Positions 34,895-43,604 of a stretch of 64,000 nt of DNA are shown here, piece after piece. The stretch spans positions 62,001 through 126,000 of the forward strand of contig CAVVEV010000003.1 in the NCBI GenBank assembly GCA_963747335.1, in the 5' to 3' direction. Below the pieces are notes generated by a model, which was not told the DNA's origin, ran no database searches, and saw nothing but the letters and a program-made list of their open reading frames with translations. The translations under genes were made by a program, and so were the position numbers. Positions within the stretch are counted from its first letter, which is position 1. The number at the start of each line of letters is the position of its first letter. The DNA is from Prado023 sp963747335. Lineage in GTDB: Bacteria; Actinomycetota; Actinomycetes; S36-B12; CAIYMF01.

Positions 34895-36222
34895 GGCACC
34901 TGGTCATCGAGGCCGACGGCGGCTCCCGGGGCAACCCCGGTCCGGCGGCCTACGGAGCGGTCGTGCTCGACGGGCGCACCGGCGAGATCCTCGTCGAGGT
35001 CGCGGACTACCTGGGGATCGCGACCAACAACGTCGCCGAGTACGAGGGCGTGACCGCCGGCCTGGCCGCGGCCATGGAGATCGACCCGACGGCGCAGGTC
35101 GAGGCCCGCCTGGACTCCAAGCTCGTCGTCGAGCAGCTGTCCGGCGGGTGGGCCATCAAGAACGTGAAACTGCGGGAGCTCGCCCTGCGCGCGAAGGCGC
35201 TGGCGCCGCCGGACAGGGTCCGGTTCACGTGGGTGCCGCGCGCGCAGAACAAGCGTGCCGATGCCCTGGCCAACCAGTCGCTGGATGCCGCAGCGGCCGG
35301 ACGCCCAGCAAGGATCGAGCGCTGGAACCGCGGAGCCGGCGACCCCGACATCTACGTCGACGTCGCCGATCACCTCGGCGTCGAGGCGCAGGCGGAGGCC
35401 GACGCGGAGGTTGCTGCCGCGGCGCAGGAGGCTCCCGGCTCGTGGGTCAGCGGGGCTGCCGCTGCCGAGGAGGGGGCGGCTCAGATCAGGGCGGCCCTGC
35501 GTGGGGAACCGGCACGCCCCAGCGAGGCCGCACGCGTGCCGGCGAACAAGATCGTCGGATGGTCGCGCGCGGACCTGGGCGCCCCGACGACGCTGCTGAT
35601 GGTGCGCCACGGCGTCACGCAGCAGAGCGTCGAGCATCGCTTCTCCGGGCTCAACGGGTTCGACCCGCCGCTGATCGACCTGGGTCGGCGCCAGGCGGAG
35701 GCTGCCGCCGAGGAGCTGGCCCGGCGCGGGGGAGCGGATGTCCTGGTCTGCTCACCGCTGCAGCGCACCCGGCAGACGGCTGAGATCATCGCCGAGCGAC
35801 TGGGCATGGGCGAGCCGCTGATCGTCGAGGGGATCGCCGAGGCCGACTTCGGCGAGTGGGACTCACTGAACTTCGCCGAGGTGAAGGCGCGCTGGCCCGA
35901 CGAGCTGGCGGCATGGCTGGCCTCGACGGAGGTGGCCCCGCCGGGCGGGGAGTCCTTCGCCCAGGTTCGTCGCCGTGTGGATGCCGCACGCGTCGAGCTG
36001 GTCGAGCGGTTCCCCCGTCAGCGGGTGCTCGCGGTGAGTCACGTGACACCCATCAAGGTGTTGGTGCAGCACGTCCTCGAGGCGCCCGCGTCGAGTGCCT
36101 ACCGCTTCGAGCTGGCGCCCTGCTCGTTGACGACGCTGGCCTGGTGGGCCGACGGCATCAGCACGGTCTTCGGGATGGGGGAGTCCGGGCACCTGTACGG
36201 GGTGATGCACGACACCGCCTGA
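34891..36222 (+). CDS. bifunctional RNase HI / CobC-like phosphatase
   Basis: The 443-residue protein is a fusion. Residues 1-135 form an RNase H type I domain (VIEADGGSRGNPGPAAYGAVV, NNVAEYEGVTAGL, RLDSKLVVEQ) with the D-E-D-D carboxylates in place. Residues 230-443 form a histidine phosphatase domain of the phosphoglycerate mutase superfamily, with catalytic MVRHGVTQQS and a second His in AVSHVTPIK. A roughly 90-residue Ala/Glu-rich linker joins them. It matches Rv2228c, where the two activities remove RNA-DNA hybrids and dephosphorylate alpha-ribazole phosphate for cobalamin. The GTG start overlaps the upstream stop. Confidence 0.93.
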   Translation: MRHLVIEADGGSRGNPGPAAYGAVVLDGRTGEILVEVADYLGIATNNVAEYEGVTAGLAAAMEIDPTAQVEARLDSKLVVEQLSGGWAIKNVKLRELALRAKALAPPDRVRFTWVPRAQNKRADALANQSLDAAAAGRPARIERWNRGAGDPDIYVDVADHLGVEAQAEADAEVAAAAQEAPGSWVSGAAAAEEGAAQIRAALRGEPARPSEAARVPANKIVGWSRADLGAPTTLLMVRHGVTQQSVEHRFSGLNGFDPPLIDLGRRQAEAAAEELARRGGADVLVCSPLQRTRQTAEIIAERLGMGEPLIVEGIAEADFGEWDSLNFAEVKARWPDELAAWLASTEVAPPGGESFAQVRRRVDAARVELVERFPRQRVLAVSHVTPIKVLVQHVLEAPASSAYRFELAPCSLTTLAWWADGISTVFGMGESGHLYGVMHDTA

Positions 36223-36790
36223 GTGGCCCGGTCGCCGCCAACAGGCCCGGTCGCCGCAGACTGCCCACCGGGCCGGGGATCCACGGCGTGTCCCGCGGCC
36301 GAGCCGTCCTGGGATATGGGAGTGTCGGAGCGCTGCACAGGGTTGGGGCTCCTCGATGGTTGAGATCGAGGAGCCCCATGTTCCGTTCAAAGCGTGATGG
36401 TTGCCTGTCCTGACGCTCTCGCGTCGGTGATTGTCCTGTTCGACGATTATGTGTGATCTGCGGCGCCTGTCGGCTGCTTGCTAGGTATTTCGCTTCCTTG
36501 GGTCGGTCAACCGTGGTGTTGATCCGGTTCCCTCGGTGAACTCAACTTCTTACAGTTGTGTTTCCTGCTTCGCTGATCTCGTCGTTGGACTTCTCACTTG
36601 TCGGTCAGACGGTGTTCTGCTTTGTTCGGAACACGACACACGGTAGGCCCGTCCGTGGCCTGATGCAATACCAGCGGAGGTACCAGTTTCGCGCAGTCCT
36701 GGCCGACGCGTCGGGTGTCCGTCGCGCGTCGTGGCGGCGTCGGTGCTTGGCTTGGCCAGACAGCGGAGCAGGCTCCAGGGAGGGTGCGCC
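36223..36790. other. 568-bp gap without a supported gene
   Basis: The first 80 bp repeat GGCCCGGTCGCCGC twice. A 13-bp hairpin follows at 36345-36377. From about 36421 to 36600 GC falls to about 53% (hand count), well below the genes around it, and no open frame there looks coding. This may be an insertion remnant or a long untranslated leader of the ppk2 operon. Confidence 0.6.
36345..36377. terminator. 13-bp hairpin after the RNase H operon
   Basis: GGGGCTCCTCGAT (36345-36357) pairs perfectly with ATCGAGGAGCCCC (36365-36377) around 7 nt. It lies 122 bp after the stop and has no clear T tract. Confidence 0.55.
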
Positions 36791-37738
36791 ATGGGCAAGT
36801 CCAAGGGCAGGGGCAAGGCCAGCGGGGGCGGCAAGGGGAGCGGGAAGAGCAGCGCCACGGTGCGCCAGGCCACGGCTGTGTCCGGCAAGGGCACCGGGGC
36901 CAATCCCGGCAACGTTCGCGACCTGTACCGGGTCGGTCCCGGGTTCGACCTGGCGGCGATGGACCCCGAGGTGATCGCCCACGGCCCCGACGACCGGGAG
37001 TCGGCGCGGGCTGCCTGCCTCGCCCTCGAGGAGGAGGCATCCGCGCTGCACGAGAAGCTGTGGGCGGAGTCGCGCAAGGGCGGCAACCGCTCGGTGCTGA
37101 TCTGCCTGCAGGGCATGGACACCTCCGGCAAGGGTGGGGCGACCAAGGCGATCGACCGCCTGCTGGATCCTCTGGGGTTCTCGGTGACCGGTTTCGGTGC
37201 GCCCAGCGATGAGGAGAAGCAGCACGACTACCTGTGGCGCCACGAGCGGGCGCTGCCCGAGGTCGGCAAGGCCAGGCTGTGGGACCGGTCGCACTACGAG
37301 ACGGTCCTGATCGAGCGCGTGCGCGGATTCGTCCCGGAGGAGACGTGGCGGGCGCGTTACGACGAGATCAATGCGTGGGAGGCAGGTCTGGCCGAACGCG
37401 GGGTCACCGTCATCAAGTTCATGCTGCACATCTCGAAGGACGAGCAGAGGCAGCGGCTGCTCGAGCGGTTGGGCGATCCCACCAAGCACTGGAAGTACAA
37501 CCCGAAGGACATCGACGAGCGTGGGCTCTGGGATGACTACCAGGCGGCCTACTCCGACGCCCTGACCAGGTGCTCGACCGAGATGGCGCCCTGGTACGTC
37601 GTGCCGGCGAACCACAAGTGGCACCGGGACTGGATCCTGTCGAACGTCCTGGTCGAGACTCTGCGGGCCATGGACCTGTCCTACCCGGCGGGCGACTTCG
37701 ACGTCGAGGCGGAGGTGGCGCGGGTCGAGGCGAGCTGA
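36791..37738 (+). CDS. ppk2: polyphosphate kinase 2 family protein
   Basis: After a Lys/Gly/Ser-rich N-terminal tail of about 30 residues, the 315-residue protein has the PPK2 P-loop fold: Walker A CLQGMDTSGKGGATKAI near residue 113, Walker B-like ARLWDRSHYETVLIERV near 160, and the lid and C-terminal KHWKYNPKDIDERGLWDDY. It transfers phosphate between polyphosphate and nucleotides. It is a single-domain form; whether it favours NDP or NMP cannot be read with certainty. GGAGG lies 7 nt before the ATG. The stop overlaps the next gene (TGATG). Confidence 0.93.
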   Translation: MGKSKGRGKASGGGKGSGKSSATVRQATAVSGKGTGANPGNVRDLYRVGPGFDLAAMDPEVIAHGPDDRESARAACLALEEEASALHEKLWAESRKGGNRSVLICLQGMDTSGKGGATKAIDRLLDPLGFSVTGFGAPSDEEKQHDYLWRHERALPEVGKARLWDRSHYETVLIERVRGFVPEETWRARYDEINAWEAGLAERGVTVIKFMLHISKDEQRQRLLERLGDPTKHWKYNPKDIDERGLWDDYQAAYSDALTRCSTEMAPWYVVPANHKWHRDWILSNVLVETLRAMDLSYPAGDFDVEAEVARVEAS

Positions 37739-39177
37739 TGGCGGTCAACGTCTTCTCCGTCTCGGTCCCGATCGAGGTGGCCCGGTCCGGGCTCGACCGA
37801 GTCCGGGCGGATCACGAGATCGACCTGGGGTTCCCCGACGACGTGCTCGTCGAGGCGGCGCAGGCGATCGCCGCGTACACCCTGCCCGAGCTGGACATGA
37901 CTGACCTGGAGTTCGTCACGCTCGACCCGGCCTCCTCCACGGACCTCGACCAGGCGTTCCACATCGAGCGCGCCGGGTCGGGGTTCCGGGTGCGCTACGC
38001 GATCGCCGACGTGCCGACGTTCGTCGCGATGGGCGGGGCGATCGACGCCGAGACACGTCGCCGCGGCGAGACCGTCTACTGCCCGGACCTCAAGGCGTCG
38101 CTGCATCCGCCGGCGCTGGCCGACGACGCCGCCAGCCTGCTGCCCGACCAGCTGCGGGGGGCGTACGTCTGGAGCTTCGACGTGGACGCCGACGGAGTGG
38201 CGACGTTCGCCGGGCTGCAGCGGGCGAGCATCCGCAGCCGCGCGAAGCTGGCCTACGAGCAGGAGCAGGAGCGCCTCGATCAGGGGACGCCGCACCCGCA
38301 GGTGGCGCTGCTGCGCGAGGTCGGGATCCTGCGCCAGCAGCAGGAGGTCGCGCGCGGCGCGATCAGCCTGCCCAACCTCTCGCAGGAGGTCGGCTCCGAT
38401 GGGGAGGGCGGGTTCAGGTTGGAGTACCGGGTGTCGGTCCCGATCGAGGACTGGAACGCCCAGCTCTCTCTGATGACCGGCGTGGCGGCCGCGAGGATCA
38501 TGCTCGAGGGCGGGATCGGGATCCTGCGCACGATGCCGGCGCCGGACGAGCGGGACCTGCGCCGGGTGCGCAACAGCGCCCGCGCCCTGGGGATCCGCTG
38601 GCCCACGGAGCTGCCCTACCCCGAGCTGATCCGCTCGCTGGATGCGACCAACCCGCAGCACGCGGCGTTCCTGGACACCGTCAAGGTCCTGCTTCGGGGC
38701 GCGAGCTACACGGCGTTCGACGGCGCGCGCCCGGAGCTCACGACCCACTCGGCGATCGCCGACGAGTACGCCCACACGACCGCGCCCTTGCGGCGGCTGG
38801 TCGATCGGTTCGTGCTGTCGGTGTGCCTGGCGCTGGTGGAGGGGCGTCAGGTCGATCCGGCGATCCGGGCCGCGCTTGCGGAGATCCCGGACCTGATGAC
38901 CACCTCGATCCGCCGAGCACGTGCAGTGGAGCGGGAGTCGATGGACTTCCTCGAGGCTGCCCTCCTGGCCGGGCGCGAGGGGGTGGCGTTCCGCGGGGTC
39001 GTGATCGAGCAGCGCCGCGACGACGGCATCGTGCAGCTGGCCGACCCAGCGATCACCGCCCGAGTCCGCGGGACGGACCTTCCCGTGGGGGAGTGGGTCG
39101 ACGCGTGGCTCGTGGTGGCGGACCCGGTCGCGCGCAAGGTCGTGTTCGACGTGACGCCGCGATCGAAGCGGTCCTGA
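37738..39177 (+). CDS. RNB-domain ribonuclease (RNase II/R family)
   Basis: The 479-residue protein is essentially one RNB catalytic domain. The cluster of metal-binding Asp residues is in TLDPASSTDLDQAFHIE (residues about 62-78). The conserved RRRGETVYCPD, SLLPDQLRGAYVWSFDVD and STHSAIADEYAHTTAPLRRLVDRF-like stretches follow. It lacks the N-terminal cold-shock domains of full RNase R and ends in a short S1-like tail. This short form is the usual actinobacterial RNB protein, a 3'-5' exoribonuclease. TGATG overlap with ppk2 indicates coupled translation. Confidence 0.9.
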   Translation: MAVNVFSVSVPIEVARSGLDRVRADHEIDLGFPDDVLVEAAQAIAAYTLPELDMTDLEFVTLDPASSTDLDQAFHIERAGSGFRVRYAIADVPTFVAMGGAIDAETRRRGETVYCPDLKASLHPPALADDAASLLPDQLRGAYVWSFDVDADGVATFAGLQRASIRSRAKLAYEQEQERLDQGTPHPQVALLREVGILRQQQEVARGAISLPNLSQEVGSDGEGGFRLEYRVSVPIEDWNAQLSLMTGVAAARIMLEGGIGILRTMPAPDERDLRRVRNSARALGIRWPTELPYPELIRSLDATNPQHAAFLDTVKVLLRGASYTAFDGARPELTTHSAIADEYAHTTAPLRRLVDRFVLSVCLALVEGRQVDPAIRAALAEIPDLMTTSIRRARAVERESMDFLEAALLAGREGVAFRGVVIEQRRDDGIVQLADPAITARVRGTDLPVGEWVDAWLVVADPVARKVVFDVTPRSKRS

Positions 39178-39191
39178 GGGAGGATGGCGCC

Positions 39192-39593
39192 ATGGATGAC
39201 GAGATGGCAGTGGGTTGGGCGCAGCGGTTGTTCGCGGTCACGCTGGTGGTCGAGGACCTCGACGCGGCGAGGGAGTTCTACGGGCGCGCGTTCGAGCTCC
39301 CCGAGCACTACTTCAGCGGTGACTCGGCGGTGTTCAAGTTCGGGGACCTGCTGATCAACCTCCTGCAGGCCGACAAGGGGCCGGGTCTCCTGGACCCGGT
39401 GCCGGTGGCCCCGCCCGAGTCGGGGGTGCGGATCCAGCTGACGGTGCCCGTCGAGGATGTGGACGCGGTGGCCGCGGGTCTGGTGTCGCGCGGCGTGGAG
39501 CTGCTGCGGGGCCCGGAGGACCGGCCGTGGGGTCCCCGGACCGCGAGCTTCCGCGACCCGGCAGGCCACGTGTGGGAGATCGCCCAGCGCTGA
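39192..39593 (+). CDS. VOC (glyoxalase/bleomycin-resistance fold) family protein
   Basis: The 133-residue protein has the two beta-alpha-beta-beta-beta modules of the vicinal oxygen chelate fold (FAVTLVVEDLDAAREFYGRAFEL, then VDAVAAGLVSRGVELLRGPEDRPWGPRTASFRDPAGHVWEIAQ). Candidate metal ligands are few, mainly the His and Glu of GHVWEIA, so it may bind a ligand rather than catalyse. It starts 14 bp after the RNB gene and completes the ppk2 operon. A 44-nt palindrome follows it. Confidence 0.85.
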   Translation: MDDEMAVGWAQRLFAVTLVVEDLDAAREFYGRAFELPEHYFSGDSAVFKFGDLLINLLQADKGPGLLDPVPVAPPESGVRIQLTVPVEDVDAVAAGLVSRGVELLRGPEDRPWGPRTASFRDPAGHVWEIAQR

Positions 39594-39620
39594 GGGGCCG
39601 CGCGAGGAGCCGCTGCGCGG

Positions 39621-39664
39621 GCATTGGCGCGAAACGGACACCTGTGTCCGTTCTGGGCCAATGC
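39621..39664. repeat. 44-nt palindrome with a core shared with 8488-8504
   Basis: Outer arms GCATTGG/CCAATGC and an 18-nt core ACGGACACCTGTGTCCGT share one centre of symmetry (between 39642 and 39643). The first 17 nt of the core differ from the site at 8488 by one base. It lies 27 bp after the VOC stop, so it may terminate that operon or be a mobile palindromic unit. Confidence 0.6.
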
Positions 39665-39740
39665 TTGTCCGATCCACGCCAATCTCGGCCCAGCCGGGCG
39701 GGAGGTGACGGACGGGATCCCGAGCGGCTACCCTTCGAGG

Positions 39741-40164
39741 GCGGATGAGTCGGTCGGGCGGCCGCGCCGGCACGGTCCTTCGGGGCCGGAGTCGTCGAGG
39801 AAAGTCCGGGCTCCACAGGGCACGGTGGTGGGTAACGCCCACCCGGGGTGACCCGCGGGACAGTGCAACAGAGAGCAGACCGCCTCGCGCCCCTCGGGGA
39901 GCGGGGTAAGGGTGAAACGGTGGTGCAAGAGACCACCAGCGCCCCAGGTGACTGGGGCGGCTATGCAAACCCCACCCGGAGCAAGGTCAAGAGGGACCGG
40001 CGTTCGCGTCGGGACTGCGTGAGCGTTCGAGGGTGGCCCGCCCGAGCTCACGGGTAGACCGCAGGAGGCTGTCGGCAACGGCGGTCGTAGATGGATGGCC
40101 GCCCAAGGGTGTTCCGGTGACGGACCCCATGGACAGGACCCGGCTTACAGACCGACTCATCCGC
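39741..40164 (+). ncRNA. rnpB: RNase P RNA, bacterial type A
   Basis: The catalytic RNA of RNase P, which trims tRNA 5' leaders. P1 forms from GCGGATGAGTCGGTC at the 5' end and GACCGACTCATCCGC at the 3' end. The universally conserved GAGGAAAGTCCGGGCTCC, ACAGAGAGCAGACCGCC, GGGTAAGGGTGAAACGGTG, CAAACCCCACCCGGAGCAAGG and GGCTTACAGACCGAC elements all follow in order. The length of 424 nt is normal for actinobacteria. Confidence 0.97.
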
Positions 40165-40289
40165 ACATGGGGGTCTGACCTGCGACGACGCTCGCATGTG
40201 GCGGGCGATCTGCGTGTCGTCCGCATTTGGGACCCGGCAAGCCAACTGGGAATGCGGGATGGCTTGGCCGACCGAGATCGGCTTGGGGG

Positions 40290-40913
40290 TCATGCCCCCT
40301 TGGTCGCGGTGCACAGGAACACGCCGAACTCGCGGTCGTCCTTGAGGATGGTGGTGGCCTCCACGAAGCTGATGTCGGCGAAGCCGGCACGGTCCAGTTG
40401 CGCGGTGAGGCGTTCCCTGTCGAATCCGTGATGTCCCTCGAAGTCGGCCAAATCGGCGTGGAAGGCGCCGTCGGGATCCTCGTCAAGGTCCGCGATGGCC
40501 AGCAGGCCACCATCGACCAGGAGCCCCGCCACAGCCCGCAACAGCCCATCGAGGTCCTGCACATGGTGCAACGCCATGGAGCTCCACACCACGTCGTAGG
40601 ACCCATCGATCTGGTCAGTCGTCAAGTCGGCTCGGACAGCGCGCAACCGGTCGCTGAGCCCGGCCTCCTCGATCCGCGCCCGGGCGACGGCCACCATTCC
40701 GGCGGAGGGGTCGGTCACCACCGCGGAGCGGACCCGATCGGCGAGCAGGATGCTCAACCGGCCTGTGCCACCGCCGACGTCGAGCGCACTCATCCGTGGG
40801 TTGAGCTCCACGACCTCCTCGATGGCCCGGGCCACCGCCAGCTGTCGCTCCTCGTGGCCGGGGTCGTCGTCCCATGTCGCTGCCTCGGCATCAAATCGCT
40901 TGTGTTCGTGCAC
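40290..40913 (-). CDS. class I SAM-dependent methyltransferase
   Basis: About 207 residues with a Rossmann methyltransferase core: motif I MSALDVGGGTGRLSILLA near residue 42, acidic residue in VVTDPSAGMVAVAR, motif IV DVVWSSMALHHVQDL, and GGLLAIADLDEDPDG. The start HKRFDAEAATWDDDP is typical of UbiE/Tam-like enzymes. The substrate cannot be told. The GTG start at 40913 has no strong ribosome-binding site, which is a weak point. It is divergent from the AAA ATPase gene. Confidence 0.85.
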   Translation of the reverse strand: MHEHKRFDAEAATWDDDPGHEERQLAVARAIEEVVELNPRMSALDVGGGTGRLSILLADRVRSAVVTDPSAGMVAVARARIEEAGLSDRLRAVRADLTTDQIDGSYDVVWSSMALHHVQDLDGLLRAVAGLLVDGGLLAIADLDEDPDGAFHADLADFEGHHGFDRERLTAQLDRAGFADISFVEATTILKDDREFGVFLCTATKGA

Positions 40914-41012
40914 GTGCTCGACCCTAGTGGGACTGCAACGGCTTCTGTGGGTCGATCGACCCGCCAGGCCGCCCCTGGCCGACACCTCAACCCCGGTGTG
41001 GGGTCGTCTCCG

Positions 41013-41054
41013 GCGTATAGTTCTCCATACGCCCTTATTGCGGATTGCTATACT
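41013..41054 (+). promoter_or_regulatory. extended -10 promoter with upstream inverted repeat
   Basis: TGC-TATACT (41046-41054) is an extended -10 sequence ending 26 bp before the ATPase ATG. Upstream, GCGTAT (41013-41018) and ATACGC (41027-41032) form an inverted repeat where a regulator could bind. The segment is A/T-rich for this genome. Confidence 0.5.
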
Positions 41055-41080
41055 GCCCTATATATCCCTACACTCGCGGG

Positions 41081-42256
41081 ATGGATCCCGTCAGCAACCC
41101 GTATGCCCCCGGCGCAGGCCGACCGCCCGCAGCCCTGGTCGGCCGCGGCGAGCCACTCGCCGCGTGGGAGGTGGGGCTGCAGCGCGTCGAGGCGGGCCGC
41201 GATGCGCAGTCCGTCGTCCTCTACGGGTTGCGGGGTGTCGGCAAGACCGTTCTGCTCACCAGGTTCGCCCACCTGGCCCGGGAGCGCTCGTGGTTGGTGA
41301 CGCAGGTGGAGGCCCGCTCCGGGCAGACCATGCGCGCGATGATCGGTGAGGGGTTCCACGACAACCTGGTGGACCTCGCCCGCCCGGGCGTCGGTACCCG
41401 GGTGCTCAAGGCGTTGCGCACAGCCTTGAGCTTCAAGGCCTCCTACGACTCCGCCGGCCGGTGGAGCTTCGGCCTCGATCTCGAGGGGGCGCCGGGCGGC
41501 GGGGCGGACACGGGCGCGTTCGAGTCCGATCTCGGCAAGTTGCTGCGAGACCTCGCCGGGGCGGCGGAGGATCAGGGCGTCGGAGTCGCGGTGCTGGTCG
41601 ACGAGGCGCAGGACCTGCCCGCCGAGGAGCTGATCGCACTGTGCTCCATCGTGCACGCGGCCAACCAGCGGGGGGACCGGTTGGTCGTCGCGCTCGCCGG
41701 CCTGCCGAGCCTGCCGCGGCGCCTGGCCGAGGCCAAGTCCTACTCCGAGCGGCTGTTCCGCTTCCACCGGGTCGAGGAGCTCGACCGCGCCGCTGCGCTC
41801 GACGCGCTCATCGAGCCGGCCCGCCGAGAGGGCGTGACGTGGCAGGACGCGGCCGTGGAGCTCGCCGTGCGCGAGTCACGCGGGTATCCCTACTTCCTGC
41901 AGCAGTTCGGGCAGGACACCTGGAACGTCGCGGAACGCCCGGAGATCACCCTCGCCGACGCCCGGGTCGGGGTGGCCATGGGCCGCCTCGCCCTGGACAG
42001 CGGATTCTTCCGGGCGCGCTGGGACCGGGCCACCCCCGCCGAGCGGGAGTACCTGCGTGCTATGGCCGTCGACGGCGACGCCGGCAGCCCTACCGGCGAG
42101 GTGGCGGCGCGGCTGAACAAGCGGATCACCTCGCTGGGGCCGACGCGGGCCAACCTGATCAACAAGGGACTGATCTACTCACCGGATCACGGCATGGTCG
42201 CCTACACCGTGCCCGCGATGGCCGAGTTCGTCAGGCGCCAGGACGCGGAGGGGTGA
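41081..42256 (+). CDS. AAA/STAND-type ATPase with C-terminal winged helix
   Basis: The 391-residue protein starts with a short FVGR-like box (PAALVGRGEPLAAWEVGL), then Walker A VVLYGLRGVGKTVLLTRFA (about 47-66) and Walker B VAVLVDEAQDLPAEEL (about 175-190). A sensor-1-like LVVALAGLPSLP follows. The C-terminal 80 residues look like a winged helix (EREYLRAMAVDGDAGSPTGEVAARLN...LINKGLIYS). This layout is that of Cdc6/Orc1-like and COG1672-type ATPases often found near mobile elements; the partner is unknown. It is monocistronic and has only a weak ribosome-binding site, so near-leaderless translation is possible. Confidence 0.8.
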   Translation: MDPVSNPYAPGAGRPPAALVGRGEPLAAWEVGLQRVEAGRDAQSVVLYGLRGVGKTVLLTRFAHLARERSWLVTQVEARSGQTMRAMIGEGFHDNLVDLARPGVGTRVLKALRTALSFKASYDSAGRWSFGLDLEGAPGGGADTGAFESDLGKLLRDLAGAAEDQGVGVAVLVDEAQDLPAEELIALCSIVHAANQRGDRLVVALAGLPSLPRRLAEAKSYSERLFRFHRVEELDRAAALDALIEPARREGVTWQDAAVELAVRESRGYPYFLQQFGQDTWNVAERPEITLADARVGVAMGRLALDSGFFRARWDRATPAEREYLRAMAVDGDAGSPTGEVAARLNKRITSLGPTRANLINKGLIYSPDHGMVAYTVPAMAEFVRRQDAEG

Positions 42257-42331
42257 GGGCTCTGCGTCGAGGCTCTGGGGACTGACTCGTCAAATGTGCT
42301 CGCCAGATGCGGCGTTCGTTCCCCGCGCTGA

Positions 42332-42487
42332 TCAGAACCCGCCGGTGGTGATGACGCCCTTGCCCTTGGGATCGAAGCTGTCATCGACCTTCCCGCAGCG
42401 CCGGCACTCCAGATAGGTGCCACTCCCGCCCTCGATGTGATGCTGGGCGTAGTTGTGGGAGCCGAGGAGGCACAGCAGTCGCTTCAT
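42332..42487 (-). CDS. 51-residue CxxC mini-protein (DUF1660-like)
   Basis: On the minus strand an ATG at 42487 opens 51 codons beginning KRLLCLLGSHNY, then HIEGGSGTYLECRRCGK, ending ITTGGF. AAGGAGAGG lies 6 nt upstream. The leading RLLCxLGxH and a CxxC knuckle resemble the DUF1660 small zinc-binding proteins of phages and actinobacteria; function is unknown. It converges on the AAA ATPase gene. Confidence 0.7.
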   Translation of the reverse strand: MKRLLCLLGSHNYAQHHIEGGSGTYLECRRCGKVDDSFDPKGKGVITTGGF

Positions 42488-42587
42488 GGGTCCTCTCCTT
42501 CTGTCGTCACGCTGGCTGGTCTGTGGGGTTGGTGTCCATCGAGTGGTTCGGCCTGGATCCAGGTCCGGGCACCGCCTGTCGTTCGGG

Positions 42588-43604
42588 TCACGAGTCCGTG
42601 CAGGTCACTCCGAGGTCGGTGAAGATGTCCGGGCAGGCGGGCATCTCAGCGTTCCCGGCCAGGATCGACTCCGAGACGGCCGACGTCGCGGCGACCACGG
42701 CCGCGGGGTTGCGCAGCGGTATCTGGTGGTCGGATTCGTCGACGATGGCGTGGACGGAGTTGTCCGAGATCGTCGCCGCTTGGCGCTGCAGCTCCCTCTC
42801 CTTCTCGACGTAGCCAGGTGGGGCGTCCTCCCATGGCTTGCCCGCCTCCAGGACGACCACGGGGCGATCGCCCATCTCGGGTCCCGATCCGACGGTCTCG
42901 GCGATGGTGTCGGTGTCGATGAGCCCGTTCTCGCCGTTCCAGGGCTCGTCAAGGTCCGGGTGGAGTGGCGAGGTGGTATCGACGAGCACCATGCCGGCGA
43001 CCGCATCGGAGTCCTGCGTCGCCGCCGACCGCGCGATCAGCCCGCCGTAGGACCACGCGACGAGCACGTAGGGCCCCGGCTCGCCGAGGACCGTGAGCAT
43101 CGCCAGCATCTCGTCTGCATGCTGCTCGGGCGTGCTGTGCGGTGCGGCCCCTGCCCGCGGTGGCGACAGGCCGAGGCCGGGTCGGTCGAACACGCAGACG
43201 CGGTTGGACTGTGACTGGTCATCGGCGGCCAGGGGCCAGTTGACGGCCGCGGGGGCATCGAAGCCGTTGATGTACACGACTGTGGGCGCTCCCTGCCCCG
43301 CGCACGCCGCTGCCTGCTTCACGCCGGCGGCCGACACCATCCGCCACCGCAACGAGCGGGCCATGTCCCCCATGCGCTGCCAGGTGGCCCGGTCGATGTC
43401 GTAGTACGTCTCCGCCTGGAGGTCGGTGAGGAGCTCGTCGTCGACGGCCTCGGTCGGGACCTCCGCACCGATCGAGCCGGTGGGGGAGGGGGTCGGCGCG
43501 GGTTCGTCGGGGCCGGAGCTTCCGCACGCGGCCGGCATCGCCGCCATGCAGATCGCCGCCACAAGTCGAACACGGGCGCCGATCGGGGGGCGGGGGGGCG
43601 TCAT
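42588..43604 (-). CDS. lipoprotein alpha/beta hydrolase
   Basis: The 338-residue precursor has a lipoprotein signal (RLVAAICMAAMPAAC, modified Cys near residue 27) and a Pro/Ser/Thr-rich spacer. An alpha/beta-hydrolase domain follows: YINGFDAPAAVNWPL oxyanion region, nucleophile elbow VAWSYGGLIARS, Asp in VLVDTTSPLHPDLD or later, and a His in IVDESDHQIPLRNP. It should be an outward-facing esterase or lipase anchored to the membrane. The ATG overlaps the stop of the small membrane gene (TGATG). Confidence 0.85.
   Translation of the reverse strand: MTPPRPPIGARVRLVAAICMAAMPAACGSSGPDEPAPTPSPTGSIGAEVPTEAVDDELLTDLQAETYYDIDRATWQRMGDMARSLRWRMVSAAGVKQAAACAGQGAPTVVYINGFDAPAAVNWPLAADDQSQSNRVCVFDRPGLGLSPPRAGAAPHSTPEQHADEMLAMLTVLGEPGPYVLVAWSYGGLIARSAATQDSDAVAGMVLVDTTSPLHPDLDEPWNGENGLIDTDTIAETVGSGPEMGDRPVVVLEAGKPWEDAPPGYVEKERELQRQAATISDNSVHAIVDESDHQIPLRNPAAVVAATSAVSESILAGNAEMPACPDIFTDLGVTCTDS

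Noticed and set aside
40165..40289. Structured RNA or repeat between rnpB and the methyltransferase gene
   Set aside because: Only imperfect short complementarities (GCGACGACG...CGTGTCGTC and GGGGG/CCCCC) are visible, not enough to call a feature.
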